64,000 nucleotides of DNA, from positions 124,001 to 188,000 of the forward strand of contig NZ_BCNM01000006.1 in NCBI RefSeq assembly GCF_001514495.1, in the 5' to 3' direction. The stretch is from Paenibacillus pabuli NBRC 13638 (GTDB lineage: Bacteria > Bacillota > Bacilli > Paenibacillales > Paenibacillaceae). Every line of letters begins with the position of its first letter. Position 1 is the first letter of the stretch. The notes beneath the pieces were generated by a model. It had not been told where the DNA came from. It did not search any database and worked only from the letters and a program-made list of their open reading frames with translations. Below, one piece after another: positions 7,741-16,554 of this stretch. The translations under genes and the position numbers were made by a program.

Positions 7741-9033
7741 ATGTTGGAAATGAAGTGGATTCGGGAGCATGCACAAGAGGTGCAAGCTGCGGCAGACGGA
7801 AAACGAATCGATGTGAATATCCGTGAGTTATTGGAACGGGATGATGAACGGAGAATGCTTTTGCAGGAAACCGAAGAAAGGCGCAGGGAACGGAACACCT
7901 TATCGGCGAATATCGGCAGACTGATGCAATCCGGGGATCGCGAACAGGCGGAAGGTTTGCGGGCTCAGGTGAGACAACTGAATGAGCAGCTGGAGCAGAT
8001 TGAAGCCAAACTTGCGATTGTGCAAGAGGAAGTGACAAGGCTGCAATGGCTGGTACCTAATGTTGTATCGCCGGATACGCCAATGGGTGCATCGGACGAG
8101 GATAATGTGGAGCTGCGGCGTGTGGGGGAGACACCGATGTTTGATTATGCGGCCAGGGATCATGTTGAGCTGGGTGAGCTGCATGATCTGATCGATATCC
8201 CGCGCGGGGTGAAAATCGGCGGAACACGAAGCTATGTGCTGAAGGGAGCGGGATTGCTCCTGCATCGGGCCGTCCAGCAACTTGCGCTTGATCTGCTGCT
8301 GAAGCATGGATTTACCCCGATGGAGGTTCCCTTGATGGTGAGGGAGAATACGCTTTTGAACACAGGGTTCTTCCCAACCGGACGGGATCAGGTCTATGAA
8401 TTGGAAGGCGAGAACAAGTGGCTCGTGGGTACATCGGAGGTACCGCTGGTTTCGTATTATGCGGACGAGATTGTGGATGTAAAGGAGCCGATCAAGCTGG
8501 CTGCGGCATCGACGTGTTTCCGCAGTGAGGTCGGATCAGGCGGGCGGGATGTGCGGGGATTGTACCGCGTGCATCAGTTCGCCAAGGTGGAACAGGTGAT
8601 TATTTGTGCTCCTGCTGCGGAAGAGTCAGAACGTATGCTGCAAGAGATCACGGGACACGCCGAGGAGCTGCTGCAATTGCTGGAACTGCCTTACCGTGTG
8701 GTGGCTGTGTGCACAGGGGATATGTCGCAAAAAACGTACAAACAGTATGATATCGAGACATGGATGCCAAGCCGCGGTGCGTATGGGGAAACACATTCGT
8801 CGTCGAATCTGCATGATTTCCAGGCTCGCCGTTCGAACATCCGTTGTCGTGATGCCGAAGGAAAGCTTGCATACTGCCATACGCTCAACAATACGGCGGT
8901 GGCTTCGCCACGTATTCTGATTCCATTGCTGGAGAACCATCAGCAGTCCGATGGAAGCATTCGCATTCCGGCGGCACTTCAGCCCTATATGGGCGGTGCT
9001 GAATATTTAATTTTGCCAGAGCGGCATGAATAG
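7741..9033 (+). CDS. serS: Seryl-tRNA synthetase, divergent type
   Basis: A 430-residue class II synthetase. It has an N-terminal coiled-coil arm (about 25-105) that grips tRNA-Ser, the TSE motif at 231-233, motif 2 FRSEVGSGGRD (260-270) with HQFAKVE, SSSNLHDFQARR (353-364) and motif 3 ending PYMGG (416-419). It charges tRNA-Ser in the cytosol. The ATG at 7741 has AAAGGAG 9 nt upstream. Unusual: motif 3 reads NNTAVASPRILIPLLEN (383-399), where most SerRS have NGSGLAVGRTLVAILEN. The essential arginine (R391) is retained. This and the T-box suggest a second, inducible SerRS paralogue, though the rest of the genome is not visible. Confidence 0.93.
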   Translation: MLEMKWIREHAQEVQAAADGKRIDVNIRELLERDDERRMLLQETEERRRERNTLSANIGRLMQSGDREQAEGLRAQVRQLNEQLEQIEAKLAIVQEEVTRLQWLVPNVVSPDTPMGASDEDNVELRRVGETPMFDYAARDHVELGELHDLIDIPRGVKIGGTRSYVLKGAGLLLHRAVQQLALDLLLKHGFTPMEVPLMVRENTLLNTGFFPTGRDQVYELEGENKWLVGTSEVPLVSYYADEIVDVKEPIKLAAASTCFRSEVGSGGRDVRGLYRVHQFAKVEQVIICAPAAEESERMLQEITGHAEELLQLLELPYRVVAVCTGDMSQKTYKQYDIETWMPSRGAYGETHSSSNLHDFQARRSNIRCRDAEGKLAYCHTLNNTAVASPRILIPLLENHQQSDGSIRIPAALQPYMGGAEYLILPERHE

Positions 9034-9071
9034 GAAAAGAAAAGTGGTTAGCTAAAATAGAAAGCAAATAA

Positions 9072-9114
9072 GGGATGTTCCAGAAGTCATGCGTATGACT
9101 TACGGGACATCCCT
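9072..9114 (+). terminator. serS terminator; conserved repeat hairpin
   Basis: A long hairpin GGGATGT...ACATCCC with inner arm AAGTCAT-GCGT-ATGACTT. A close relative with the same inner arm occurs at 63894-63934. Confidence 0.75.
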
Positions 9115-9130
9115 TTAGGGTTATTGGGTT

Positions 9131-9225
9131 CTAACGAATCATGTACACGCTATTCGCTCCCTTTTTCACTGGACGGAGATGTAACGAATCATAGAGACGT
9201 TATTTCCGTCGATTAGGCGTTAGGC
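9131..9225 (+). repeat. TAACGAATC intergenic repeat units
   Basis: TAACGAATCATG-TACACG at 9132 and TAACGAATCATAGAGACG at 9182 are two related units. The second matches the - strand of 63801-63824 (TAATGAATCACAGAGACGTT). No gene lies here. Confidence 0.65.
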
Positions 9226-9292
9226 GAAGTCATATATATATAAATGTCGAATGTTCCTCTTGTTGAAATTCTGCTCCGATAATATTCACTTT

Positions 9293-9321
9293 TATACAAT
9301 ACGTTTCCGATATAATATAAT
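9293..9321 (+). promoter_or_regulatory. Promoter of the Ig-like protein gene
   Basis: TATACA at 9293-9298, 17 nt, TATAAT at 9316-9321. A second overlapping TATAAT is at 9311. Confidence 0.55.
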
Positions 9322-9353
9322 AGAAGTAAAATTATGGATTACAGGAGATGGAG

Positions 9354-10472
9354 ATGAAGATGAAGATGAAGCGAATGAAAATAGGACTTCGAGGAATGTT
9401 TGCTCTAATTATGGTACTTGCAGTATTGGCTCCTTCTTTTGCATTGGCGGCCACAGGTGACGTGACATCTATCGAAATAACCAATAGCAGCCCACAGAAG
9501 ATGAGTGTATCCGAAACAGCTAAGCTTCAAGTCATGGCGGTTATTGAAGGATTCGATAACAAGCAGGATGTCACGGAAGGAGTCACATGGTCCACAAGTA
9601 ACGCGGCTGTAGTAACCATTACCAAAGGCAAAATCAAAGCTATTGCGGCTGGTGAAGCAACGGTATATGCCCAGGTTAATGGTGCGAAGGCCCAGTTATC
9701 GGTGCAGGTTCAAGATAAAATTAAAAGCATTACAGCTTCACCGAAATCCTATAATTTTGTTAAAGGCAGTGAAAGTGCTCTCCCTAAAGTAAGCATCAAA
9801 CGTGCGAACGGTAAGGAAGAAGACGTCACGTCTGAGATCGTATGGTCGGTATCGAGTGCTTCGGCAGTGCTGGAGAGTGGCAAAATTAAAGGAATTACGC
9901 CGGGCCGAGTGCTTTTACAAGGCAAGTATGGCTCAGTGACTGTTAAAGTTCCCGTGGCGATCACCGATGAGATTACCAAAGTTGAAGTAACCCCTGCTGT
10001 CATGCAGCTGAATATTAAGAAATCGAAGGCGTTGAAGGTCATCGGGACCTACGCGAATGGCAAAACGATCAACCTTTCGAAACAGGTAACTTGGATCTCT
10101 TCCAATAATAATGTAGCTACAGTGAAAAACGGGACGGTCAAAACGCTGACCGAAGGACAAGCCACCTTGACAGGAACTTATCAAAATCAGACAATAAAGG
10201 CAGAGGTTACCGTCGTCCCGTTGCTCAAAAAGCTGATTACAGGTCAGAAGAAACTTATCTTATCGCCACAGGGAAGTACAACACTGAGTGTGATGGCCCA
10301 GTATGATACAGGCAAGACCACGATTGTAACGGACAGTGCGGTGTGGAGCAGCACCAAGCCAAGTGTGGCTACAGTAACAGGTGGCAAGATTGTGGCTGTA
10401 GGTAAAGGTAAAACTTCGATTACTGCCAAGTGGGGCAACAAAAAAGTGAGCATCCCGGTAACGGTAAAATAA
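9354..10472 (+). CDS. Secreted protein with bacterial Ig-like (BIG_2) repeats
   Basis: A 372-residue secreted protein. A basic N-terminus and hydrophobic core end at ALAA (about residue 28), a signal peptidase I site. The mature part consists of about four repeats of 80-90 residues. Each has the BIG_2 pattern: VTWSTSNAAVVTI then GKIKAIAAGEATVYA, and later VTWISSNNNVATV and AVWSSTKPSVATV. It probably forms a rod of Ig-like domains at the cell surface, but there is no sortase motif, SLH domain or enzyme domain. The ATG at 9354 is chosen because AGGAG lies 6 nt upstream; the ATG at 9348 abuts it. It is monocistronic, with a terminator at 10533. Confidence 0.85.
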   Translation: MKMKMKRMKIGLRGMFALIMVLAVLAPSFALAATGDVTSIEITNSSPQKMSVSETAKLQVMAVIEGFDNKQDVTEGVTWSTSNAAVVTITKGKIKAIAAGEATVYAQVNGAKAQLSVQVQDKIKSITASPKSYNFVKGSESALPKVSIKRANGKEEDVTSEIVWSVSSASAVLESGKIKGITPGRVLLQGKYGSVTVKVPVAITDEITKVEVTPAVMQLNIKKSKALKVIGTYANGKTINLSKQVTWISSNNNVATVKNGTVKTLTEGQATLTGTYQNQTIKAEVTVVPLLKKLITGQKKLILSPQGSTTLSVMAQYDTGKTTIVTDSAVWSSTKPSVATVTGGKIVAVGKGKTSITAKWGNKKVSIPVTVK

Positions 10473-10532
10473 ACTTTCATTGAATGAAGCTTATCCATTG
10501 AGTTAATTTCAACATCATGAACAGAAACAGAT

Positions 10533-10557
10533 GGGGCGTAGACATACGCCCCTTTTA
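10533..10557 (+). terminator. Terminator of the Ig-like protein gene
   Basis: GGGGCGTA-GACA-TACGCCCC followed by TTTT: an 8-bp perfect stem. Confidence 0.88.
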
Positions 10558-10622
10558 GGTATAAAAAATTTCGGGTTATTGGAACCAGATGCTTAAATTA
10601 AACAAAAACGGTATTGGATGTG

Positions 10623-10826
10623 ATGAAGCTGAATTCTTCAATTACAAGCTCAGATAACAATTTCAATGGTTTGGCTTACTTGAAGTATCTTCTTTTCACC
10701 CTATTTTCGATACTGACATTGGGGATGAATTCCACGGTTGAGGCTATGAAGAAATCAGCCTATTCGAAGTACTTGGAAGAATTTCGAATGAAATTCAGTC
10801 CTGAAAAGGAGGGAACATCTGAATGA
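10623..10826 (+). CDS. Small membrane-associated hypothetical protein
   Basis: A 67-residue protein with one hydrophobic segment (about YLKYLLFTLFSILTLGM) and a charged C-terminus (EEFRMKFSPEKEG). Its stop overlaps the GrpB start as ATGA, which supports translation. The ribosome-binding site is weak (GGATG); a TTG at 10614 is another possible start. I do not recognise a family. Confidence 0.5.
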   Translation: MKLNSSITSSDNNFNGLAYLKYLLFTLFSILTLGMNSTVEAMKKSAYSKYLEEFRMKFSPEKEGTSE

Positions 10827-11374
10827 CAGATCACCTGCAACCGGAGAATTGGCCAGCGTGGGCGACAGAATCGGTAGAGATTGTGGAGCACAATCCTGAA
10901 TGGAGCTCACAGGCTCTGGAAGAAATCCAGCAGCTCAGAGACTCGTTACAGCACCTCAATATTCATAGATTTGAACATATCGGGAGCACGTCCATCCCGG
11001 GATTGCCGGCCAAGCCCATTATTGATCTGATGGGAGAAGTGCAGTCGTGGGATCACATGCATATAATTGCTGAACATCTGAATCCGATAGAATGGAACTA
11101 CGTTCCACCTGAACTGGACGGTCGGGAATATAGACGATTCTGGGTCAGAGTGAAAGATGGCAAGAGGGCTGTACATCTTCATCTGATGCGCCCAGGCGAG
11201 GAACGTTGGAATCGCCAAGTCCAGTTTCGGGATGTGCTGAGACAGCGCCCGGATCTCGTAGAGGCTTATGCGGCCTTGAAAGCTAAACTTGCCGATGAAA
11301 ATAAGGACGACAGAGAAGCGTATACCGCTGCCAAAACGGAATTTATTTTACAAGTGCTTGATGAAGGCATTTAA
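10823..11374 (+). CDS. GrpB family (UPF0157) nucleotidyltransferase-like protein
   Basis: A 183-residue protein with the GrpB hallmark HIGSTSIPGLPAKPIIDLM at about 53-71, which resembles a nucleotidyltransferase GS motif with downstream D, followed by HLHLMRPG. The ATG has AAGGAGGG 11 nt upstream and overlaps the preceding stop. It begins a series of short, closely spaced genes. The substrate of GrpB proteins is unknown. Confidence 0.88.
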   Translation: MTDHLQPENWPAWATESVEIVEHNPEWSSQALEEIQQLRDSLQHLNIHRFEHIGSTSIPGLPAKPIIDLMGEVQSWDHMHIIAEHLNPIEWNYVPPELDGREYRRFWVRVKDGKRAVHLHLMRPGEERWNRQVQFRDVLRQRPDLVEAYAALKAKLADENKDDREAYTAAKTEFILQVLDEGI

Positions 11375-11780
11375 TCCTGTGTTAACCTTATTTATCAAAG
11401 GCAGGCTGATTTATTTCATTGCAGTTATCCTAACCATGGCAGCAGGACTGGCGTCCAGACACTTTGGTGAACTTTTACCGTACTTTGTGCATGAGCATTT
11501 CGGGGATGCCTTGTGGGCAGGAATGATCTATTTTGGGATGCGTATGGTTTGGATTAAGCGCAGCAAAGAGTTGGCGCTGATCGTGAGCCTGATTTTTAGC
11601 TGGGCCATCGAATGTTCGCAAATGATTCAGACCTCTTGGCTGAACGACGTGCGTTCCACGATGCTGGGTGCGCTTATTTTGGGGCATGGATTTCTGGTGA
11701 TGGATTTGCTGAGGTATGCTGTCGGCATTCTGTGTGTGTATACGATTGATCGTTATTTCTTAAGAAATAAGAAGGCTTGA
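11361..11780 (+). CDS. DUF2809 membrane protein
   Basis: A protein of 139 residues with four hydrophobic segments. The N-terminal KGRLIYFIAVILTMAAGLASR and the WAIECSQMIQTSWLNDVRSTMLG region are typical of DUF2809. The ATG at 11361 overlaps the GrpB end by 14 nt; a longer frame from 11289 runs wholly inside GrpB and is less likely. The ribosome site is weak, so translation is probably coupled. Function is unknown. Confidence 0.8.
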   Translation: MKAFNPVLTLFIKGRLIYFIAVILTMAAGLASRHFGELLPYFVHEHFGDALWAGMIYFGMRMVWIKRSKELALIVSLIFSWAIECSQMIQTSWLNDVRSTMLGALILGHGFLVMDLLRYAVGILCVYTIDRYFLRNKKA

Positions 11781-11798
11781 TGATGGGGAGTGGCTTAC

Positions 11799-12356
11799 GT
11801 GAATATTGAGAAGCTTTTTGCGAAATCACCCGAGTTTGAGACAGAACGGTTGATACTGAGACGACTTACGCAGGAGGATGTGGACGATTATTTTAGGTTT
11901 GCTTCCGATCCGAGCGTAAGTCAGCAAAGTTTGTGGAACTGCCATGAGACGTTGGACGACTCCGTTCAATATATTCAAAGAGTGTTAGACAATTATGAGA
12001 ATAAAAGTGTCTATATATGGGCCTTTATTCTGAAGGAAACGGGGAAGCTGATTGGCCGAGGTGGCATTTTTCATCTCAATGAATCCATGCAAAGTGCTGA
12101 ACTGGGGTACGCGATTGCTAGCAGTTGCTGGGGCAAAGGTCTAGCAGCAGAAGCGATGCAGCCTATTGTGGATTATTGCTTCCGGGAATTGGACTGCAAT
12201 CGGCTGGAGGGGAAATGTAATGCAGGCAATATCGGCTCCGCTCGAGTGATGGAGAAGCTGGGCATGTCACATGAAGGGTTACTGCGCAAACAACTGAAGA
12301 TCAAAGGTGTGTTTACAGATCAGAAATTGTACTCCCGTATCCGGGATGATCTATAA
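11799..12356 (+). CDS. GNAT acetyltransferase (RimJ/RimL-like)
   Basis: A 185-residue N-acetyltransferase of the RimJ/RimL type: TERLILRRLTQEDVDDYF near the start, GYAIASSCWGKGLAAEAM as the acetyl-CoA-binding region and NIGSARVMEKLGM near the end. The GTG at 11799 has GGGGAG 8 nt upstream. The GTG at 11790 sits almost on the purine run. The substrate could be a ribosomal protein N-terminus, amino acid or drug; context does not decide. Confidence 0.87.
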   Translation: MNIEKLFAKSPEFETERLILRRLTQEDVDDYFRFASDPSVSQQSLWNCHETLDDSVQYIQRVLDNYENKSVYIWAFILKETGKLIGRGGIFHLNESMQSAELGYAIASSCWGKGLAAEAMQPIVDYCFRELDCNRLEGKCNAGNIGSARVMEKLGMSHEGLLRKQLKIKGVFTDQKLYSRIRDDL

Positions 12357-12407
12357 TACTCCCAATGACGTGCAGGATACATAGAAGAATTTGAAGGAGG
12401 CGGAACG

Positions 12408-12701
12408 ATGATCTACAGTATTATTTCCCAAGCGGTATGGGAGCAGGTATCCAAGCAGAGCGTGTATGCACCGGATAGCCTGGAGACGGATGGTTTCATT
12501 CATTGCTCCACCAAAGAACAGATTCCATGGGTAGCAGCCCAATACTATCAGGGACGTACGGATTTATTATTGATTGGTATTGATGAGAAGGCTTTGAAGC
12601 CTGAGTTGGTGTACGAGGATCTCTATGAGTTGAATGAATTATTCCCACATATTTATGGTGAGCTTAATCTGGATGCTGTTCGGAAAGTCATTTCCCTTTG
12701 A
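12408..12701 (+). CDS. DUF952 domain protein
   Basis: A 97-residue protein with the DUF952 signature: SLETDGFIHCSTKEQI, then LLLIGIDEKALKPELVYEDL and FPHIYGELNLDAV. The family is related in fold to ADP-ribosyl-transferase-like or glutathione-transferase-associated domains, but its activity is not known. A strong AAGGAGG precedes the ATG. Confidence 0.88.
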   Translation: MIYSIISQAVWEQVSKQSVYAPDSLETDGFIHCSTKEQIPWVAAQYYQGRTDLLLIGIDEKALKPELVYEDLYELNELFPHIYGELNLDAVRKVISL

Positions 12702-12765
12702 ACCGAATGAGGACGGGACGTTTTCTTTTCCTGAATAAAGACATTTTGTGAAGGGTTGTGAACGT

Positions 12766-13362
12766 ATGGATATGAATCAGGTATTTCTGGATACAGCCGA
12801 GAAGCAATTTTTGTATTACAAGCAGCTTGGGGAGAAAGCCATGGAGCAATTGGAATCCGAGCAGCTGTTTCAATCCTGGAATGAAGATGCAAACAGCATT
12901 GCGGTTATTGTGAAGCATCTATGGGGCAATATGCTGTCCCGTTGGATGGATGTGCTGACAACCGATGGAGAAAAGCCATGGCGTGAACGTGATGCGGAAT
13001 TCGTGAATGATATCTCGACCCGGGAAGAGCTGCTCGCCAAATGGGAGGAAGGCTGGAACTGTCTGCTTGGAGCCATTCGTTCTTTTACACCGGAGCAGCT
13101 GTCTCATATCATATACATTCGCAATGAAGGACATACGGTCATGGAGGCTGTTATTCGGCAATTAGCACATTATCCCTATCATGTGGGGCAGATTATCTAT
13201 GCAGCCAAAATGCTCAAAGAAACCTCATGGAACAGTCTTTCCATTCCTAGAAACGGTTCGGATCAATATAATGGCGGCAAATTTGCCAAGCCGAAGGCCC
13301 GAAAACATTTTACAGATGATGAATTACGCATAGAAAAAGGTAAAGGTGAGGAGCAGCAATGA
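12766..13362 (+). CDS. DinB/DUF1572 family protein
   Basis: A 198-residue four-helix protein of the DinB-like superfamily (DUF1572). Seen: H48-type IVKHLWGNMLSRW near 50 and QLAHYPYHVGQIIY near 137-150, which supply the three histidines of the usual metal site. The ATG at 12766 has GAAGGG 9-10 nt upstream; a GTG at 12748 is in frame but poorer. The stop overlaps the next start (ATGA). Some relatives are thiol-dependent transferases; this one cannot be assigned. Confidence 0.82.
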   Translation: MDMNQVFLDTAEKQFLYYKQLGEKAMEQLESEQLFQSWNEDANSIAVIVKHLWGNMLSRWMDVLTTDGEKPWRERDAEFVNDISTREELLAKWEEGWNCLLGAIRSFTPEQLSHIIYIRNEGHTVMEAVIRQLAHYPYHVGQIIYAAKMLKETSWNSLSIPRNGSDQYNGGKFAKPKARKHFTDDELRIEKGKGEEQQ

Positions 13363-13949
13363 CACAGATCGCATTGATTCGCCATGGAAGCACGGCGTGG
13401 AATAAGGAAAAACGTTCCCAGGGGCAGACGGATAATCCGCTGGATCAGGAAGGAAGAGAACAGGCGCTATTGCTTGCTGCGAGACTGAGTGAAGAAACGT
13501 GGGATGCCATCTATGCAAGTGACCTGGAGCGTGCAAGTGAGACGGCCCGCATTATTGGCAACCGTTTGGGAATTCAGGAGATTCGTCTGGACCCGAGGCT
13601 GCGTGAAATGGGCGGTGGGCAGGTGGAAGGTACGACCGAAGCTGAACGTGTAGCTCAATGGGGGACGAATTGGAGTGATCTCGATTTGGGCCGGGAGCTT
13701 GCGGTTGCAGGTACGATTCGGGGCAGTGCCGCGATAGAAGATATTGTACGGCAGCATCCCAATGGAAGAGTGATCGTTGTCAGCCATGGCGCTATTCTCC
13801 GGAATACACTGCGAGGTCTGGTGCCTGAACTTGATGTGAGTGCAAAGCTGTCCAACACGTCGATCACCCGGATCACTAAGGAAGCGGAGTCCTGGCAATG
13901 CGAGTTATACAATTGCAGCGTTCATTTGGGCTCCTCCAAGGAGTTGTGA
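13359..13949 (+). CDS. Histidine phosphatase family protein (GpmB/CobC-like)
   Basis: A 196-residue branch-1 histidine phosphatase. RHGSTAWN (R8, H9) carries the phospho-accepting histidine, SDLERA gives R58, E83 (LREM) is the general acid and H143 (VSHG) completes the site. Such enzymes remove phosphate from small metabolites. The substrate is not evident. Translation is coupled to the DinB gene by a 4-nt overlap. Confidence 0.87.
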   Translation: MTQIALIRHGSTAWNKEKRSQGQTDNPLDQEGREQALLLAARLSEETWDAIYASDLERASETARIIGNRLGIQEIRLDPRLREMGGGQVEGTTEAERVAQWGTNWSDLDLGRELAVAGTIRGSAAIEDIVRQHPNGRVIVVSHGAILRNTLRGLVPELDVSAKLSNTSITRITKEAESWQCELYNCSVHLGSSKEL

Positions 13950-13952
13950 TAA

Positions 13953-14783
13953 ATGAATGCTTTGGCTTTAAAAAAGAAATTGCAGCATATTCAATCGGCT
14001 AATCTATCCACCCACGAAGTGGAGCACCCTTACGAATTAGCTCTGCATATGATGCAGCATATTGGCAGTCCAGACCCGGTTCTGCGGGATGAACTGATCT
14101 ATGTTACGTTTGCGACCTGGATCGGACAGGATGTATTTACGGAAGAACAGCTTGGTCAGCTGCTACAGATGGCGCTGGATGATCAGCACCTTTTTCATGA
14201 AATCGGAGAACAAGGGACGGACAGTGTATTTACCCGAACCTTCTCTGTGCTGCTCCTGCCTCCAATTCTGAGTGTGGATCGTCAGCGGCCTTTTCTGAAA
14301 AAGGAAGATATAGATGTTATTCATCACCGGTTGACTACGTATCTGGAGCGTGAAAAAGATGTTCGCGGCTATGCCGATGATAAGGGCTGGGCGCACGCTC
14401 CGGCACACGCGGCAGATGCGGTTGAAGACCTGGCACAGTCGCCTTATATGGAGCGGGCAGCCTTGCGGGAGCTTTTGAAGGCGCTCACTGTGAAAATTAC
14501 CGAATCCGGTGTAGTCTACATCCATGATGAGGATCAGCGGATGGCTCATGCAGTGGTCACCATCCTTCGTCGCAATCTGCTGGAGCAAAACGATATTGCG
14601 TCTTGGATCGATTCTCTGAATCCGACCAATAAGACGGAGGGGAGATCTCTTCTGGAGATCAGCCAGATGAGCCTGAATGTGCGCGTCTTTCTGCAGACGC
14701 TCTATCTTGCCATACGGATCGAAGACGCCGAGCCTTTTCCCGCTGTTCGCTCACTTATTTTAAAGGCTCTCGAGAAAAAATGA
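13953..14783 (+). CDS. DUF2785 domain protein
   Basis: A 276-residue all-helical cytosolic protein matching DUF2785: LRDELIYVTFATWI, FTRTFSVLLLPPIL, DDKGWAHAPAHAADAVEDLAQSP split over two helices, and MSLNVRVFLQTLY. The DKGW.H..AH pattern is the most conserved feature. It starts 3 nt after the phosphatase stop, so they are co-transcribed. Function is unknown. Confidence 0.83.
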   Translation: MNALALKKKLQHIQSANLSTHEVEHPYELALHMMQHIGSPDPVLRDELIYVTFATWIGQDVFTEEQLGQLLQMALDDQHLFHEIGEQGTDSVFTRTFSVLLLPPILSVDRQRPFLKKEDIDVIHHRLTTYLEREKDVRGYADDKGWAHAPAHAADAVEDLAQSPYMERAALRELLKALTVKITESGVVYIHDEDQRMAHAVVTILRRNLLEQNDIASWIDSLNPTNKTEGRSLLEISQMSLNVRVFLQTLYLAIRIEDAEPFPAVRSLILKALEKK

Positions 14784-14821
14784 TCAAGAGATTATAAACT
14801 TGTGGACAAGGAAGTGATAGC

Positions 14822-15532
14822 ATGACTGAAATGCCGTATTTATGGACTGAAGAAATGCTGTCTCCTCTGGGCGAAGCAGGGGTTATGATCCGTTGTGGGG
14901 AAACGATATCCGAAGCAGTGCACCGGAGGGTCATGTCGGTATGTGCTTTGCTGGAAAAGAGCCAACTGTCAGGTATCATGGAGTGGCTGCCTTCGTTTGC
15001 ATCGGTCACGCTGTTCTATGATCCATTGATTTCCCCGTACCATGAGATATGCAGGATGCTGCTTCATGAGCTGAACAAGATGGTAGAAGCGACGCTTGAC
15101 CTACCCAGAACGATCATTATTCCCGTATGTTATGGTGGTGAATTGGGTCCCGATCTGGAATATGTCGCTACTGAACATGGGCTTACACCAGATGAGGTTA
15201 TAGCTATTCACACATCCGGCGATTACCTGGTTCACATGATCGGATTTGCACCGGGTTTTCCGTATCTCGGCGGATTATCGGAGAGGATTGCTACGCCCAG
15301 GAGAGCCACACCGCGGCTTTCGGTCGAAGGGGGGACGGTGGGCATTGGCGGCAAACAAACGGGAGTTTACCCGGTGACAACTCCCGGCGGTTGGCAATGT
15401 ATTGGACGCACGCCGCTGGCACTATTTCGTCCGACGGAAAATCCGCCAAGCCTGCTGGCAGCAGGTGATCGGGTTCGTTTTGCATCGATATCACTTCAGG
15501 AGTATCTGGAACAAAAGGAGGGCGAACGATGA
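14822..15532 (+). CDS. pxpB: 5-oxoprolinase subunit B (KipI-like)
   Basis: A 236-residue KipI/AHS1-family protein. Near the C-terminus it has FAPGFPYLGGL, VGIGGKQTGVYP and TPGGWQCIGRTP, which are characteristic. In E. coli and B. subtilis PxpABC hydrolyses 5-oxoproline to glutamate with ATP. The gene overlaps pxpC by 4 nt and is followed by pxpA. KipI also inhibits KinA in B. subtilis, but the complete pxp cluster favours the metabolic role here. Confidence 0.93.
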   Translation: MTEMPYLWTEEMLSPLGEAGVMIRCGETISEAVHRRVMSVCALLEKSQLSGIMEWLPSFASVTLFYDPLISPYHEICRMLLHELNKMVEATLDLPRTIIIPVCYGGELGPDLEYVATEHGLTPDEVIAIHTSGDYLVHMIGFAPGFPYLGGLSERIATPRRATPRLSVEGGTVGIGGKQTGVYPVTTPGGWQCIGRTPLALFRPTENPPSLLAAGDRVRFASISLQEYLEQKEGER

Positions 15533-16554
15533 GTATTGAAGTCATTCGCCCTGGTCTGTTATCCACCATTCAGGATCAAGGGAGAATGGGATTCCGCCGA
15601 TATGGAGTACATCCGGGCGGGGTTATGGATACCTTTGCAGCTCGAGCTGCCAATGCATTAGTTGGGAATTCCCATGATGCGGCTGTGCTTGAGATGACGA
15701 TGATGGGACCGGAGCTTCGCTTCCATGGAAATCAGCTGATTTCTTTATGTGGTGGCGATCTGTCGGCTGCTGTGGATGGCCACCCAGTTCCACTATGGCG
15801 ACCGGTCTTGTTGATTGCAGGAAGTGTGCTGAGATTTGGACGATGTCGTTCCGGTTTGCGGTCCTATATGGCGATTGCTGGTGGAATCGCAGTACCTGAG
15901 ATCATGGGCAGTCGAAGTACGGATCTTAAGACAGGTTTTGGTGGGGTTGAAGGACGCGCCTTGAAGGTGGGAGACAGGTTGTCGGCGGGGGAGTCTTCTC
16001 ATGAAGCGCAAGCTGCTTTGCATGGATTGAGCCTGCACGCTGAGAAAAACAATCGGCGAATGCATGCACCTGCCTGGTATTTGTCTAGCAGGGAATGGCC
16101 CGTCTACCATGCTGAACCTGTGGTTCGTGTCATGCCGGGCAAAGACAGCGCAGCATTTGATGAAGATAGCATGGAACGATTCTATAAGGAGCAATATGTG
16201 ATCTCTCCTCAATCGGATCGGATGGGGTATCGACTGAAGGGTACGAAGCTGGAACTCAGTCAGCCAATGGAGCGGTTATCTGAAGCGGTCACTTATGGCA
16301 CGGTTCAAGTGCCAGCGGATGGTCAGCCCATCATATTGATGGCCGATCATCAGACCATTGGGGGTTATCCTGTGATCGCACAGGTGGCCCGGGTAGATTT
16401 ACCGATACTGGCACAGGCTAGGCCGGGGGCAAGAGTTGGTTTTGAACGGATTACATATGAAGAAGCACAGCAACTATTCCTAGAGCAGGAGTGGGAGTGG
16501 CGGCTAACCGATCAGTTCGTTCGCAGGAGATTGGCAGGAATGGGGGACCATTAA
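15529..16554 (+). CDS. pxpC: 5-oxoprolinase subunit C (KipA-like)
   Basis: A 341-residue AHS2-family biotin-dependent-carboxylase-like protein. DQGRMGFRRYGVHPGGVMD near the start, NALVGN and the late SDRMGYRLKG and PADGQPIILMADHQTIGGYP blocks are family marks. It partners with PxpB. It overlaps pxpB by ATGA and shares TAATG with pxpA, so the three subunits are tightly coupled. Confidence 0.93.
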   Translation: MSIEVIRPGLLSTIQDQGRMGFRRYGVHPGGVMDTFAARAANALVGNSHDAAVLEMTMMGPELRFHGNQLISLCGGDLSAAVDGHPVPLWRPVLLIAGSVLRFGRCRSGLRSYMAIAGGIAVPEIMGSRSTDLKTGFGGVEGRALKVGDRLSAGESSHEAQAALHGLSLHAEKNNRRMHAPAWYLSSREWPVYHAEPVVRVMPGKDSAAFDEDSMERFYKEQYVISPQSDRMGYRLKGTKLELSQPMERLSEAVTYGTVQVPADGQPIILMADHQTIGGYPVIAQVARVDLPILAQARPGARVGFERITYEEAQQLFLEQEWEWRLTDQFVRRRLAGMGDH

